This document shows positions 1-7,006 of a stretch of 64,000 nucleotides of DNA, in pieces. Numbering within the stretch: position 1 is the stretch's first letter; each line of letters starts with the position of its first letter. Source of the DNA: an uncultured Candidatus Saccharibacteria bacterium (GTDB lineage Bacteria; Patescibacteriota; Saccharimonadia; Saccharimonadales; Saccharimonadaceae); NCBI GenBank assembly GCA_938043965.1, contig CALIQQ010000002.1, positions 1 to 64,000 of the forward strand. The letters are read 5' to 3'. Below the pieces are notes generated by a model that searched no databases, was not told the origin of the DNA, and worked only from the letters and a program-made list of their open reading frames with translations. The translations under genes were made by a program, and so were the position numbers.

Positions 1-2
1 TG

Positions 3-1400
3 CAACAAATGACCGCTAAAACCTGCAAAGAATCCACTACTCCAAACCGAACTGCTACAACACTCGACATCGATGGGTCGCATGCTGGAGATCCAAATTA
101 CGTTCCAACCAAAACCCTCACTGACACTAGAGACAATAATACCTATACCGTCTCTAAGCTTGCCGATGGCAAATGCTGGATGACCCAGAACCTGAGGATT
201 ATCAATAAAACCCTCACCCCAGCCGACTCCGACATCACCTCAAATTACACTATCCCAGCCTCTTCAATAAATGGTTTTAACGCATATAATACAAATAATG
301 CATATCTAGATTCAATACATGGTGGTTATTATACATGGACTACCGCTACCGCTGGTACTGGCACTACAGCTCTCTCCACAAATGGTCATAATACAACTGT
401 CTCTATTTGCCCAAAAGGGTGGAGATTGCCAACCGGTGGAGGCGGTGGTGAATTCCAAACTCTATATAATAATTATAACTCTTCCTTAGCTTTAAGATCT
501 AATCCAGTAAACTTCACTCTTTCCGGCTACGTGATCAGTAGCTCGCGCACCAATCAGGGCTCAAACGGCCTCTATTGGTCCTCTACGGTAGTCTCGAGCA
601 ACTACGCCTACGATCTGGGCCTAAATACCTCGAATGTCTACCCTGCAAGCAACTACGATAAGTACCGCGGATTCTCTATACGCTGTATCGCGGATGACAA
701 GCTCGGCTTAAGTAGTATTGCTAACATGCAAGATATGACTCCTGAAGTCTGTGCTGCCACTACTACACCAAATAAAACCGCCACAGCGCTCGATACAGAC
801 GGATCGCATGCTGGAGATCCGAACTACGTCCCAACTAAAACTCTCGTAGACGCTAGAGATAATAATACTTACACCGTCTCAAAACTCGCTGATGGCAAAT
901 GCTGGATGACTCAAAACCTGAGAATCGGAAACATGAATATCGACTCAGCTAACTCCGACGTTAGTTCGAGTTATATGGTCCAGCCATACCATATCGATTC
1001 AACGCATGGCGGATATTATTCTTGGTACGTAGCTACTGCTGGTTCTGGTAGTGGCACGGGTGGTGGACAGAATGCCGCATATTCTATCTGTCCGAAAGGC
1101 TGGAGATTGCCGATAGGTGGCAGTGGAAATACTAATGAACGCTGGGGTCTCTATAGCAAATATCCTTCATTTACCGCTATGACATCGAGTCCGGTTAACA
1201 TCAATCTTGGTGGAACGTATGGCTCGTATGGCTCATCACTTTACGGGGCCGGCACGCGCGCTAATTATTGGGCTGCAACTAACTATGATAATGGTGGCCT
1301 TGACCGAGCCGACAATCTTGGTCTTGAAAACGGCAATGTCTATTATGAACCGGCTAGCAATAAGCATAGTGGTTTCTCTGTACGCTGTATCGCTCGCTAG
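3..1400 (+). CDS. Surface protein with tandem FISUMP-type domains (5'-truncated by window)
   Basis: Two copies of one module are visible, roughly residues 1-230 and 240-465. Each begins with a short Met-Thr...Cys segment and the phrase DGSHAGDPNYVPTKTL. Each continues through NNTYTVSKLADGKCWMTQNL and CPKGWRLP, and ends with FS(I/V)RCIA. These are hallmarks of the Fibrobacter-major-paralogous (FISUMP) domain, found in exported bacterial surface proteins of unknown role. An ATG lies at position 9, but the second module has the same residues before its equivalent Met (MQDMT versus QQMT). The reading frame therefore almost certainly continues upstream of the window, where a signal peptide and further modules would be. 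Conserved cysteines per module suggest disulfides outside the cell. No terminator is evident downstream. Confidence 0.75.
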   Translation, partial: QQMTAKTCKESTTPNRTATTLDIDGSHAGDPNYVPTKTLTDTRDNNTYTVSKLADGKCWMTQNLRIINKTLTPADSDITSNYTIPASSINGFNAYNTNNAYLDSIHGGYYTWTTATAGTGTTALSTNGHNTTVSICPKGWRLPTGGGGGEFQTLYNNYNSSLALRSNPVNFTLSGYVISSSRTNQGSNGLYWSSTVVSSNYAYDLGLNTSNVYPASNYDKYRGFSIRCIADDKLGLSSIANMQDMTPEVCAATTTPNKTATALDTDGSHAGDPNYVPTKTLVDARDNNTYTVSKLADGKCWMTQNLRIGNMNIDSANSDVSSSYMVQPYHIDSTHGGYYSWYVATAGSGSGTGGGQNAAYSICPKGWRLPIGGSGNTNERWGLYSKYPSFTAMTSSPVNINLGGTYGSYGSSLYGAGTRANYWAATNYDNGGLDRADNLGLENGNVYYEPASNKHSGFSVRCIAR

Positions 1401-1514
1401 GGGGTATACTAGCTTAGTCTATTTCACTTCGCCAACTCTCCTAATCCACCGCCATGATCCGTCGCCCAATCTAACCACTTTATCCCGAGTCCGCCTTGCC
1501 TTTTTCCACAGCCT

Positions 1515-1524
1515 GTGCTACAAT
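1515..1524 (+). promoter_or_regulatory. Extended -10 promoter of the rpsF operon
   Basis: TGTGCTACAAT carries an extended TGn and a near-consensus -10 (TACAAT, 1519-1524). It lies about 87 bases before the rpsF start and so leaves room for the structured leader at 1543-1590. Confidence 0.6.
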
Positions 1525-1542
1525 AGACTTAATATCAACTCA

Positions 1543-1590
1543 GCAAATAACAACTGCGGCTGACTTAACTCTCCGCGACCGTGTATTTGC
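1543..1590 (+). promoter_or_regulatory. Candidate S6:S18 autoregulatory leader RNA
   Basis: The leader folds on paper into an outer stem, GCAAATA (1543-1549) with TATTTGC (1584-1590), and an inner stem, GCGG (1556-1559) with CCGC (1573-1576). An unpaired GA plus CCG trinucleotide (1579-1581) follows the inner stem. A CCG next to a short hairpin is the published recognition feature of the S6:S18 complex on its own mRNA, mimicking its 16S rRNA site. The position directly before rpsF fits feedback control of rpsF-ssb-rpsR. Confidence 0.55.
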
Positions 1591-1610
1591 TTTAACCAAA
1601 GGAGTGCAAA

Positions 1611-1964
1611 GTGAAACAGTACGAACTTACTGTGTTGATTCATCCTGATTTAGAAATGAATCTAACACCAGCTCTCGACAAACTCAAAAAACTCATTGAT
1701 TCTGTCGAAGGTAAAATTGTCAAAGAGACGAACGAAGGTAAGAAACGCCTAAATTACTCAATCAAGGGTAACGACTACGCTGTTTATTACTACTACGAAC
1801 TCGAGCTTCCAGCTCAAGCTCCAGCAAAAATTTCGTCCACTTTGAACATTACTGATGAAGTAATTCGTTATCTTCTCTGCGCAGTCGACCCACGCAAAGC
1901 TAAATATGAAGCTCGCAAAAAGTCTACTGACACCGAAGAAAACGCTGAAAAATCAGAAGACTAA
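1611..1964 (+). CDS. rpsF: 30S ribosomal protein bS6
   Basis: 117 residues with the typical S6 start (MKQYELTVLIHPDLE), the central KKRLNYSIKGNDYAVYYYYE strand and an acidic C-terminal tail (TDTEENAEKSED). bS6 binds bS18 and 16S rRNA in the platform of the small subunit. The start is GTG, preceded by AAAGGAG at 1598-1604. It is the first gene of the conserved rpsF-ssb-rpsR operon, 20 bases before ssb. Regulation is likely through the leader structure at 1543-1590. Confidence 0.97.
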   Translation: MKQYELTVLIHPDLEMNLTPALDKLKKLIDSVEGKIVKETNEGKKRLNYSIKGNDYAVYYYYELELPAQAPAKISSTLNITDEVIRYLLCAVDPRKAKYEARKKSTDTEENAEKSED

Positions 1965-1984
1965 TAGGAAAAAGGAATTTATTT

Positions 1985-2419
1985 ATGGCACGGGGTTTTA
2001 GTAAAGCAATTATTATTGGTAACATTACCAAAGATCCAGAACTAAGAGCAATTTCTTCCGGCTCCCAAGTCTGTTCTTTTAGCGTTGCGGTTAACCGTAA
2101 CTTTAAAGGACAGGACGGCTCCGACAAGGAATCAGTTTCGTTCATTAACTGTACTGCCTGGGGCAAGGCTGGCGAAATCATCTCTCAATATGCTCATCGT
2201 GGCACGGGAATCATGGTTTCTGGTCGTCTCGAGCAGCGTTCATACGAAGCTAAAGATGGCTCAAAACGCTCCACAACCGAAATTGTCGTTGAAGACTTTA
2301 ACTTCCTCGGTGGTCGCGATGGTGGCGCAGATTATTCGTCTGCTCAAGCTGAAGCTTCCGATATTGTCCCTGACGATATCCCAGATGAACCAATCGATCT
2401 TAATGATGTTCCATTCTAA
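1985..2419 (+). CDS. ssb: Single-stranded DNA-binding protein
   Basis: 144 residues. The N-terminal OB fold (about 1-105) begins MARGFSKAIIIGNITKDPELR and includes VSFINCTAWGKAGEIISQY and GTGIMVSGRLEQRSYE, all characteristic of bacterial SSB. The C-terminal end is acidic and finishes ...PIDLNDVPF. This matches the conserved acidic tip (usually D-D-D-I-P-F) that recruits repair and replication partners. SSB protects single-stranded DNA during replication, repair and, in relatives, natural transformation. The start has AAAGGA nine bases upstream. It sits between rpsF and rpsR, as in most bacteria. Confidence 0.97.
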   Translation: MARGFSKAIIIGNITKDPELRAISSGSQVCSFSVAVNRNFKGQDGSDKESVSFINCTAWGKAGEIISQYAHRGTGIMVSGRLEQRSYEAKDGSKRSTTEIVVEDFNFLGGRDGGADYSSAQAEASDIVPDDIPDEPIDLNDVPF

Positions 2420-2437
2420 AAATTTTAAAGGAGAAAA

Positions 2438-2632
2438 ATGAGAAGGGTAAAAAACGATCCAAATCTTTACTTCGATTATCGCGATGTGAAGACTTTGCAA
2501 CGCTATACCGATGCGTATGGCCGCATTGAGCCAGTTTCAAAAACCGGTCTCTCTGCTAAACAACAACGTCAGCTCGCTGTCGCAATTAAGCGCGCACGTC
2601 ATTTGGCGCTTCTGCCATTTGTTGCAGAATAA
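2438..2632 (+). CDS. rpsR: 30S ribosomal protein bS18
   Basis: 64 residues, short even for bS18. The core is diagnostic: [21 protein letters not shown], then [26 protein letters not shown]. bS18 pairs with bS6 on 16S rRNA. AAAGGAG lies six bases before the ATG. The gene closes the rpsF-ssb-rpsR operon and is followed by the hairpin at 2644-2673. No zinc-binding cysteines are present, so this is the zinc-free form. Confidence 0.96.
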   Translation: MRRVKNDPNLYFDYRDVKTLQRYTDAYGRIEPVSKTGLSAKQQRQLAVAIKRARHLALLPFVAE

Positions 2633-2643
2633 GAAAGAACAGT

Positions 2644-2673
2644 TTTTAGCACCTAGCTTTTTGGGTGCTAAAA
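2644..2673 (+). other. Perfect 10-bp hairpin between rpsR and efp
   Basis: TTTTAGCACC (2644-2653) pairs perfectly with GGTGCTAAAA (2664-2673) around a 10-base loop. On the + strand it is followed by AGTAAAGG rather than a U-run, so it is a poor intrinsic terminator. It may be an attenuator or RNA-processing site separating rpsR from efp, whose Shine-Dalgarno AAAGGA begins a few bases later. Confidence 0.5.
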
Positions 2674-2686
2674 GTAAAGGAATAAT

Positions 2687-3247
2687 ATGTACGGACCAAC
2701 AGATTTAAAGAAAAACGCACTCATCACTCTTGACGGACAACCGTATAAGGTGGTTGAGTATTCCCAGAAAGTGATGGGACGTGGCGGTTCGATCGTCAAC
2801 GTAAAGATTAAAAACCTAATCACTGGCGCGCTTATTCCAAAAACCTTCAAAGGTCAGGAAAAAATTGAGCCAGCTGAAGTTTTAAATAAACACGTCCAAT
2901 ATCTCTATAAAGATGACGAAAAGTTCTACTTTATGGATCCAGAAACTTTTGAACAGTACGAGCTTTCCGCTGATATGGTTGGTGACCTAAAAGACTTCAT
3001 GAAGGATGGCGATGAGATGGACATCCAATTCTATAACGGCACTGCCATCAACTTAGTCTTACCAAAAAACTTGTGGCTCGAGGTTACTTATACTGAAACT
3101 GCGGTTAAGGGTGATACCTCAACTTCAGTTATGAAGGATGCAACTTTGGAAACTGGCGTAGTGATTAAGGTTCCAGCTTTCATTAAGGTTGGCGACATCG
3201 TTTCAGTTGATACTGACACTTACGCTTATCGTGAGAGGAGAAAATAA
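2687..3247 (+). CDS. efp: Elongation factor P
   Basis: 186 residues, the normal EF-P length, with three beta-barrel domains. The N-terminal KOW-like domain contains LDGQPYKVVEYSQ, the middle contains DPETFEQYELS, and the C-terminal OB domain ends AFIKVGDIVSVDTDTYAYRER. EF-P binds stalled ribosomes at the E site and promotes bond formation at polyproline stretches. Several proteins in this window are proline-rich. The modification loop reads VMGRGGS, placing Arg at position 32 where many bacteria have Lys. AAAGGA precedes the ATG. The stop codon overlaps the presumed start of the next gene (TAATT). Confidence 0.96.
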   Translation: MYGPTDLKKNALITLDGQPYKVVEYSQKVMGRGGSIVNVKIKNLITGALIPKTFKGQEKIEPAEVLNKHVQYLYKDDEKFYFMDPETFEQYELSADMVGDLKDFMKDGDEMDIQFYNGTAINLVLPKNLWLEVTYTETAVKGDTSTSVMKDATLETGVVIKVPAFIKVGDIVSVDTDTYAYRERRK

Positions 3248-3858
3248 TTAACGCTCCTGTCTCAAGAGCTGAAAATAAACTTGCGGGTGCTGCCCGCGAG
3301 TTTATTTATGATTTTCGAGGAAAAACTGTGCTTGACATCGGCTCCTCTACTGGTGGTTTCACTGAGTTTGCCTTAAGGTCTGGCGCCAGCCAAGTTATTG
3401 CCGTTGAAAAAGGCACTAATCAAATGAAAAAACCTCTGCGCTTTGACCCTCGCATTGAACTCCACGAAAAAACTGACATTTTTGCCTGTAACAGGGAAAA
3501 CCTAAACTTTTTTGATTATTTTGAGCAGAAGAATGCCACTAAACGTCACCTCGACGTTATTTTGGCGGACGTTTCCTTCGTTTCGCTTCGCAAAGTTTTA
3601 CTCCACGCTAAATATCAGCTCGCCTCAATCGACACCGATTTTTTGGTAATGCTAAAACCGCAATTTGAGGCTAAAAATTTTGAGCTTAGGCGAGGTATCG
3701 TTAAAAATGAAAAAATTCGTCGCGACCTTATTCGTGATTTTGAGAAATGGCTCAAAACGCAAGGCTTCATCGTAGTTAAAAAGCGCGACAATGATCTTGC
3801 TGGCCTAGGCGGCAATCTCGAACGTTTCTACTATCTGAAGCTCGCCACAAAATATTAA
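3247..3858 (+). CDS. TlyA/FtsJ-type rRNA methyltransferase lacking the S4 domain; probable AUU start
   Basis: About 203 residues. The SAM-binding motif LDIGSSTGGFTEFALRSGA, the segment LDVILADVSFVSLRKVL, LVMLKPQFEA and the C-terminal NLERFYYL match TlyA-type 2'-O-methyltransferases of 16S/23S rRNA. Usual TlyA proteins carry an S4 RNA-binding domain of about 60 residues in front. Here only the short VSRAENKLAGAA linker, equivalent to the SRGGLKL segment, remains. No ATG, GTG or TTG lies upstream of this linker in frame. AGAGGAG (3234-3240) sits six bases before ATT at 3247, which overlaps the efp stop as TAATT. A GTG at 3328 would cut off part of the cofactor fold. I therefore place the start at ATT 3247. 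Translational coupling to efp is likely. Confidence 0.8.
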   Translation: MNAPVSRAENKLAGAAREFIYDFRGKTVLDIGSSTGGFTEFALRSGASQVIAVEKGTNQMKKPLRFDPRIELHEKTDIFACNRENLNFFDYFEQKNATKRHLDVILADVSFVSLRKVLLHAKYQLASIDTDFLVMLKPQFEAKNFELRRGIVKNEKIRRDLIRDFEKWLKTQGFIVVKKRDNDLAGLGGNLERFYYLKLATKY

Positions 3859-4011
3859 ACTGAAAAAAGGCCTCCAGTTAATACCGGAAGCCCAAGAAAG
3901 AACTCTTTTTAAAAAATACATAGGCTATACCTCCCATTTCTTAAAATATGTCAAACTACTTCTAAAAAGATTGGATAAATTATATCATATACAAAAAAAT
4001 ATCAATACTTG

Positions 4012-4040
4012 TTGTTTATATCAAAATGTTTTAGTATAAA
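4012..4040 (+). promoter_or_regulatory. Promoter for the membrane protein at 4074
   Basis: TTGTTT (4012-4017) and TATAAA (4035-4040) are 17 bases apart, followed by GAAAGGA before the ATG. The rest of the 3859-4073 gap is AT-rich with an imperfect GGCCTCC/GGAAGCC dyad near 3870-3893. I see no gene in it. Confidence 0.45.
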
Positions 4041-4073
4041 CATAAGAGACTTAATCTTTTTTGAAAGGAAACT

Positions 4074-4643
4074 ATGAACAAGGTTAGTGTTAAAACTAAA
4101 AAGAAAGACGATTTTAATCATAAGAAATATTTATTTAGCGCTGTATCTTTAATAGTTGGCCTAGGGTTATCTTACACAGTAATATTTCATCTCTGTGACG
4201 GCAATGTTTTGCAGAGACAAATTGCTGATCTAAGTAAAATAATAAACCTAATGAACGTTATTTGGTATTTTTGTTTAGCTATTCTTGCGATTCTATCTTT
4301 CGTCTTTTCGTTTATTCTTTTTAGAAAAAAAGATTTGCCAAAAATCACACTTGCTAGTTTTGTGATTATTGCAACCTTGAGTCTAGTCGCTTCTTTTATC
4401 CCAACTTATATTGCAAGAACTTTTACTGTTGGAGATACTATGACGGAGGAACTCATCAGGCGGACGTATAATTCTGACCCAAAGTCTAGTCCCGATTCTG
4501 AGTACACTCAAGAAGAACTTAAAAATGTAATAAATTATGCCTTCAATCTAGAATATCATAACGCTTTAATTCGTTCGCTTTCGTCCAGTTTTGTCACCGT
4601 CTTAGCTACTTTAATCTGCGTGAAACTTCTCAAAAAGAAATGA
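4074..4643 (+). CDS. Hypothetical four-helix membrane protein
   Basis: 189 residues, not recognised. A basic N-terminus (KVSVKTKKKDD) is followed by hydrophobic segments at about 20-41, 63-86, 95-116 and 168-186. A polar loop (about 118-165) contains TYNSDPKSSPDSEYTQEEL. Positive charges at both ends suggest both termini face the cytoplasm. It has its own promoter and Shine-Dalgarno site (GAAAGGA). It is followed after 44 bases by another membrane protein that also has its own -10 box, so the two need not be one transcript. AT-rich third positions and more ATA/TTA codons than neighbours may indicate later acquisition, but this is weak evidence. Confidence 0.75.
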   Translation: MNKVSVKTKKKDDFNHKKYLFSAVSLIVGLGLSYTVIFHLCDGNVLQRQIADLSKIINLMNVIWYFCLAILAILSFVFSFILFRKKDLPKITLASFVIIATLSLVASFIPTYIARTFTVGDTMTEELIRRTYNSDPKSSPDSEYTQEELKNVINYAFNLEYHNALIRSLSSSFVTVLATLICVKLLKKK

Positions 4644-4653
4644 AACGTTGTGT

Positions 4654-4659
4654 TATAAT
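4654..4659 (+). promoter_or_regulatory. -10 box for the gene at 4688
   Basis: TATAAT in the context TGTTATAAT, 28 bases before the ATG, with an A-rich AAAAAAGGA Shine-Dalgarno sequence between. This is a leadered promoter, unlike many others here. Confidence 0.55.
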
Positions 4660-4687
4660 ATAGCTAATAACTAAAAAAAGGACTACC

Positions 4688-5389
4688 ATGGAAAAAGAGG
4701 GAACCGTTGCTGAAAAAAAGGCCAAGAGTTTTGATTTTAATGCAGCCCTGAAAGACACCCTTTCAATTCTAAAGAACGTTTTTAAACACCCAGCTACTAA
4801 AGCTATCGCCGAGAGTAAAAACTTTAAAACCTCAAAAGATCTCAATATCTTTTCTGGTATCGCAGTCTTAATCTACCTTGTAATTGGCATGATTTCTGCC
4901 GTAATTCAAACCGTAGTTACTAAGAGATACCTCTACTCGTTTACTGGTGGTTCAAAAACTAAAATCGATTTCTCAAACCTCGATGATTTTGATTTTCTAA
5001 AAGTTCTCGGCACTAATTTTATGTCCATTGTCGGCGTAATTTTAACCATTGCAGTCGCAGTTTATCTACTTGCGCTCGTCTTTAAGAAACGTCCAAATTT
5101 CTCCCGCCTTGTCGGTGTCGCTACTATTGGCTACGCGCCAATTGCTGCCGCTAGCTTTATTGCTGTTATCTTGAGTTACATTTGGGCTCCACTTGCTGTA
5201 GCTGTAGCTGTGGCTGGTGCTACGCTTTCTCTAGCCTACATCGTTTCTGCTAATAATGATGAAATTAAACTTGAAGGTGATAAACAAATCTTTTTCCATG
5301 TTATTGTAGTTACCGCTATCGCCATGTCGGTTTACTTCATTTCAATGAACATCTTAAAAGATCTGCTCTCTGGCCTCTTAAGTTTTTAA
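4688..5389 (+). CDS. YIP1-like integral membrane protein
   Basis: 233 residues. An N-terminal soluble part of about 55 residues is rich in Lys and Ala. About five membrane segments follow (near 55-75, 108-132, 140-165, 168-190 and 205-228). The TIGYAPIAAASFIAVILSYI segment and overall layout resemble the YIP1/DUF1282 family, whose bacterial members have no settled function. This is a fold-level guess rather than a firm family assignment. It is followed by a clear intrinsic terminator, so it forms a single-gene unit upstream of the glycan-export genes. Confidence 0.75.
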   Translation: MEKEGTVAEKKAKSFDFNAALKDTLSILKNVFKHPATKAIAESKNFKTSKDLNIFSGIAVLIYLVIGMISAVIQTVVTKRYLYSFTGGSKTKIDFSNLDDFDFLKVLGTNFMSIVGVILTIAVAVYLLALVFKKRPNFSRLVGVATIGYAPIAAASFIAVILSYIWAPLAVAVAVAGATLSLAYIVSANNDEIKLEGDKQIFFHVIVVTAIAMSVYFISMNILKDLLSGLLSF

Positions 5390-5408
5390 CTAGATCGCTC
5401 ATCTCTTA

Positions 5409-5435
5409 AATCCCCTAAGAAATTAGGGGATTTTT
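5409..5435 (+). terminator. Intrinsic terminator
   Basis: The stem AATCCCCTAA with TTAGGGGATT around a 3-4 base loop is followed by a T-run. It ends the 4688 gene. The -10 box of the next gene (5440) begins immediately after it. Confidence 0.85.
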
Positions 5436-5439
5436 GCTG

Positions 5440-5445
5440 TATAAT
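5440..5445 (+). promoter_or_regulatory. -10 box for a leaderless transcript
   Basis: TATAAT ends six bases before the ATG at 5452. Transcription would start at or within a base of the start codon, and no Shine-Dalgarno sequence is present. Confidence 0.6.
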
Positions 5446-5451
5446 ATATAT

Positions 5452-6264
5452 ATGTATAAGCTGGAGGTTTTTAATCGGCGCAACCGGATTCTCTTAAATG
5501 AGCTTTCTAAAACGGATTTTAAGTTGCGCTACCAAGGGTCCATTCTAGGCTATCTTTGGGCTATCATTCGTCCATTTTTGATGTTCGGCACTATGTATTT
5601 AGTCTTTGCAAAATTTTTGCGCTTCGGCGACGAAATCCCTCATTACCCAGTTTATCTTTTAGTTGGAACTGTCCTCTGGAACTTTTTCATAGAATGCACA
5701 AATCAAGGCATCCAGTCTCTCCTCATCCGCTCCGATCTAATGCGTAAAATTGCTTTTCCAAAATGGATTATCGTTCTTTCTGCTACTACCACCGCGCTCA
5801 TCAACCTCGGCATCAACTTCGTCGTCATTATCCTGTTTAGCTTTTTTTCCGGCATCGCCCCAAACCTTGGCTGGCTTCTGGTTCCGTTTCTTATTCTTGA
5901 ACTCTATCTTTTATCGCTCGGTCTCGCCCTTCTTCTTGGTAGCGTTAATATCAAATACCGCGATGTTCAATCAATTTGGGAAGTACTTGTCCAAGCTCTC
6001 TTTTATGCAGTCCCAATCATTTACCCCATCCAGATGGTCGCTACGTATAGTAATTTTACCGCCCATCTGCTTATGTTAAATCCTATTGCCCAAGTTATTC
6101 AAGATGTCCGTTCACTACTTGTCACTGATGCTACTTTGACTAGTTGGGAAATCTTGCCTCATTTTCTTTTAAACTTCATTCCATTGCTCCTAGTCGGCCT
6201 TGTTTTTATTGCCGGCATGCTTGTTTTTAAACGTAAATCAAAGTATTTCGCCGAGGAAATCTAA
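5452..6264 (+). CDS. ABC-2 type polysaccharide export permease (Wzm/TagG family)
   Basis: 270 residues with six predicted membrane segments. The amphipathic N-terminus contains ELSKTDFKLRYQGSILGYLW, the signature of permeases exporting O-antigen, teichoic acid or capsule. Also typical are LRSDLMRKIAFPKWIIVLS (shared spacing with TagG/Wzm) and GSVNIKYRDVQSIWEVLVQ. It should form a dimer moving a lipid-linked glycan across the membrane together with the ATPase that follows one base later. The ATG at 5452 is chosen over an upstream in-frame TTG (5434) inside the terminator, because the -10 box lies six bases before the ATG. It is the first gene of the surface-glycan locus. Confidence 0.92.
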   Translation: MYKLEVFNRRNRILLNELSKTDFKLRYQGSILGYLWAIIRPFLMFGTMYLVFAKFLRFGDEIPHYPVYLLVGTVLWNFFIECTNQGIQSLLIRSDLMRKIAFPKWIIVLSATTTALINLGINFVVIILFSFFSGIAPNLGWLLVPFLILELYLLSLGLALLLGSVNIKYRDVQSIWEVLVQALFYAVPIIYPIQMVATYSNFTAHLLMLNPIAQVIQDVRSLLVTDATLTSWEILPHFLLNFIPLLLVGLVFIAGMLVFKRKSKYFAEEI

Positions 6265-6265
6265 A

Positions 6266-7006
6266 ATGAAAAAATCCGACATTTCTGTTGAAGTAAAATC
6301 TGTTAGTAAAACTTTTAAGTTACCCATCGATAAATCTCGGGGAATTAAACAGGCTATTTTAAATTCCATTAAGGGAATTAAGGGCTACACTAAACAGGAA
6401 GTTCTAAAAGACCTTAACTTTAAAGTTAAAAAAGGCGAGTTTCTTGGTATTGTCGGGCGTAATGGTTCCGGTAAATCCACCTTGCTAAAAATTTTGAGCG
6501 GCATCTATGTTCCCGACCACGGCACAGTCAGCATTAACGGCAGCCTCGTTCCATTTATTGAGCTCGGCGTTGGATTTAACCCTGAGTTAACCGGTAAAGA
6601 AAACGTTTATTTGAACGGCGCCATGCTCGGTTTTAGTAATGCCGAAATGGATCAAATGTATGATGAGATTGTTGCTTTTGCCGAGCTTGAACCATTCATG
6701 CATCAAAAACTTAAAAACTATTCTTCCGGTATGCAGGTTCGACTCGCTTTTTCGATTGCAATCCGCGCGCGCGGCGACATTCTTATTCTCGATGAAGTTT
6801 TAGCTGTTGGCGACGCTGCTTTTCAAGAAAAATGTAATGCCTATTTTAGAAGTCTAAAAGGTGAACAAACTGTGATTATTGTCACCCATGATATGGAAAA
6901 TGTTCGTCGATTCTGTGATCGTGCTATCTTGCTCGAGCAGGGCAAAATCATTAAAGACGGTCGCCCAGATCAGGTCGCCGATGCTTATCTAAAATTATTT
7001 AACTAA
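6266..7006 (+). CDS. ABC transporter ATPase for polysaccharide export (Wzt/TagH family)
   Basis: 246 residues. The Walker A GRNGSGKST is near residue 67, the signature NYSSGMQVRLAFSIA near 152, and the Walker B ILILDEVLAVGD near 172. The H-loop is in VTHDMENV. The GxxFIELGVGFNPELTGKENV stretch is diagnostic for the Wzt/TagH group. Unlike many Wzt proteins it ends after the nucleotide-binding domain. It therefore lacks the C-terminal carbohydrate-recognition domain and probably exports a glycan without reading its end. GAGGAAA lies ahead of the ATG at 6266. The 3' end overlaps the convergent GT2 gene by 12 bases. Confidence 0.93.
   Translation: MKKSDISVEVKSVSKTFKLPIDKSRGIKQAILNSIKGIKGYTKQEVLKDLNFKVKKGEFLGIVGRNGSGKSTLLKILSGIYVPDHGTVSINGSLVPFIELGVGFNPELTGKENVYLNGAMLGFSNAEMDQMYDEIVAFAELEPFMHQKLKNYSSGMQVRLAFSIAIRARGDILILDEVLAVGDAAFQEKCNAYFRSLKGEQTVIIVTHDMENVRRFCDRAILLEQGKIIKDGRPDQVADAYLKLFN

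Noticed and set aside
2644..2673. Intrinsic terminator between rpsR and efp
   Set aside because: The stem is strong but is followed by AGTAAAGG rather than a T-run on the coding strand, so I list it only as a hairpin.
5434..5451. Upstream TTG start for the polysaccharide permease
   Set aside because: It lies within the T-run of the previous terminator and upstream of the transcription start predicted from the -10 box.
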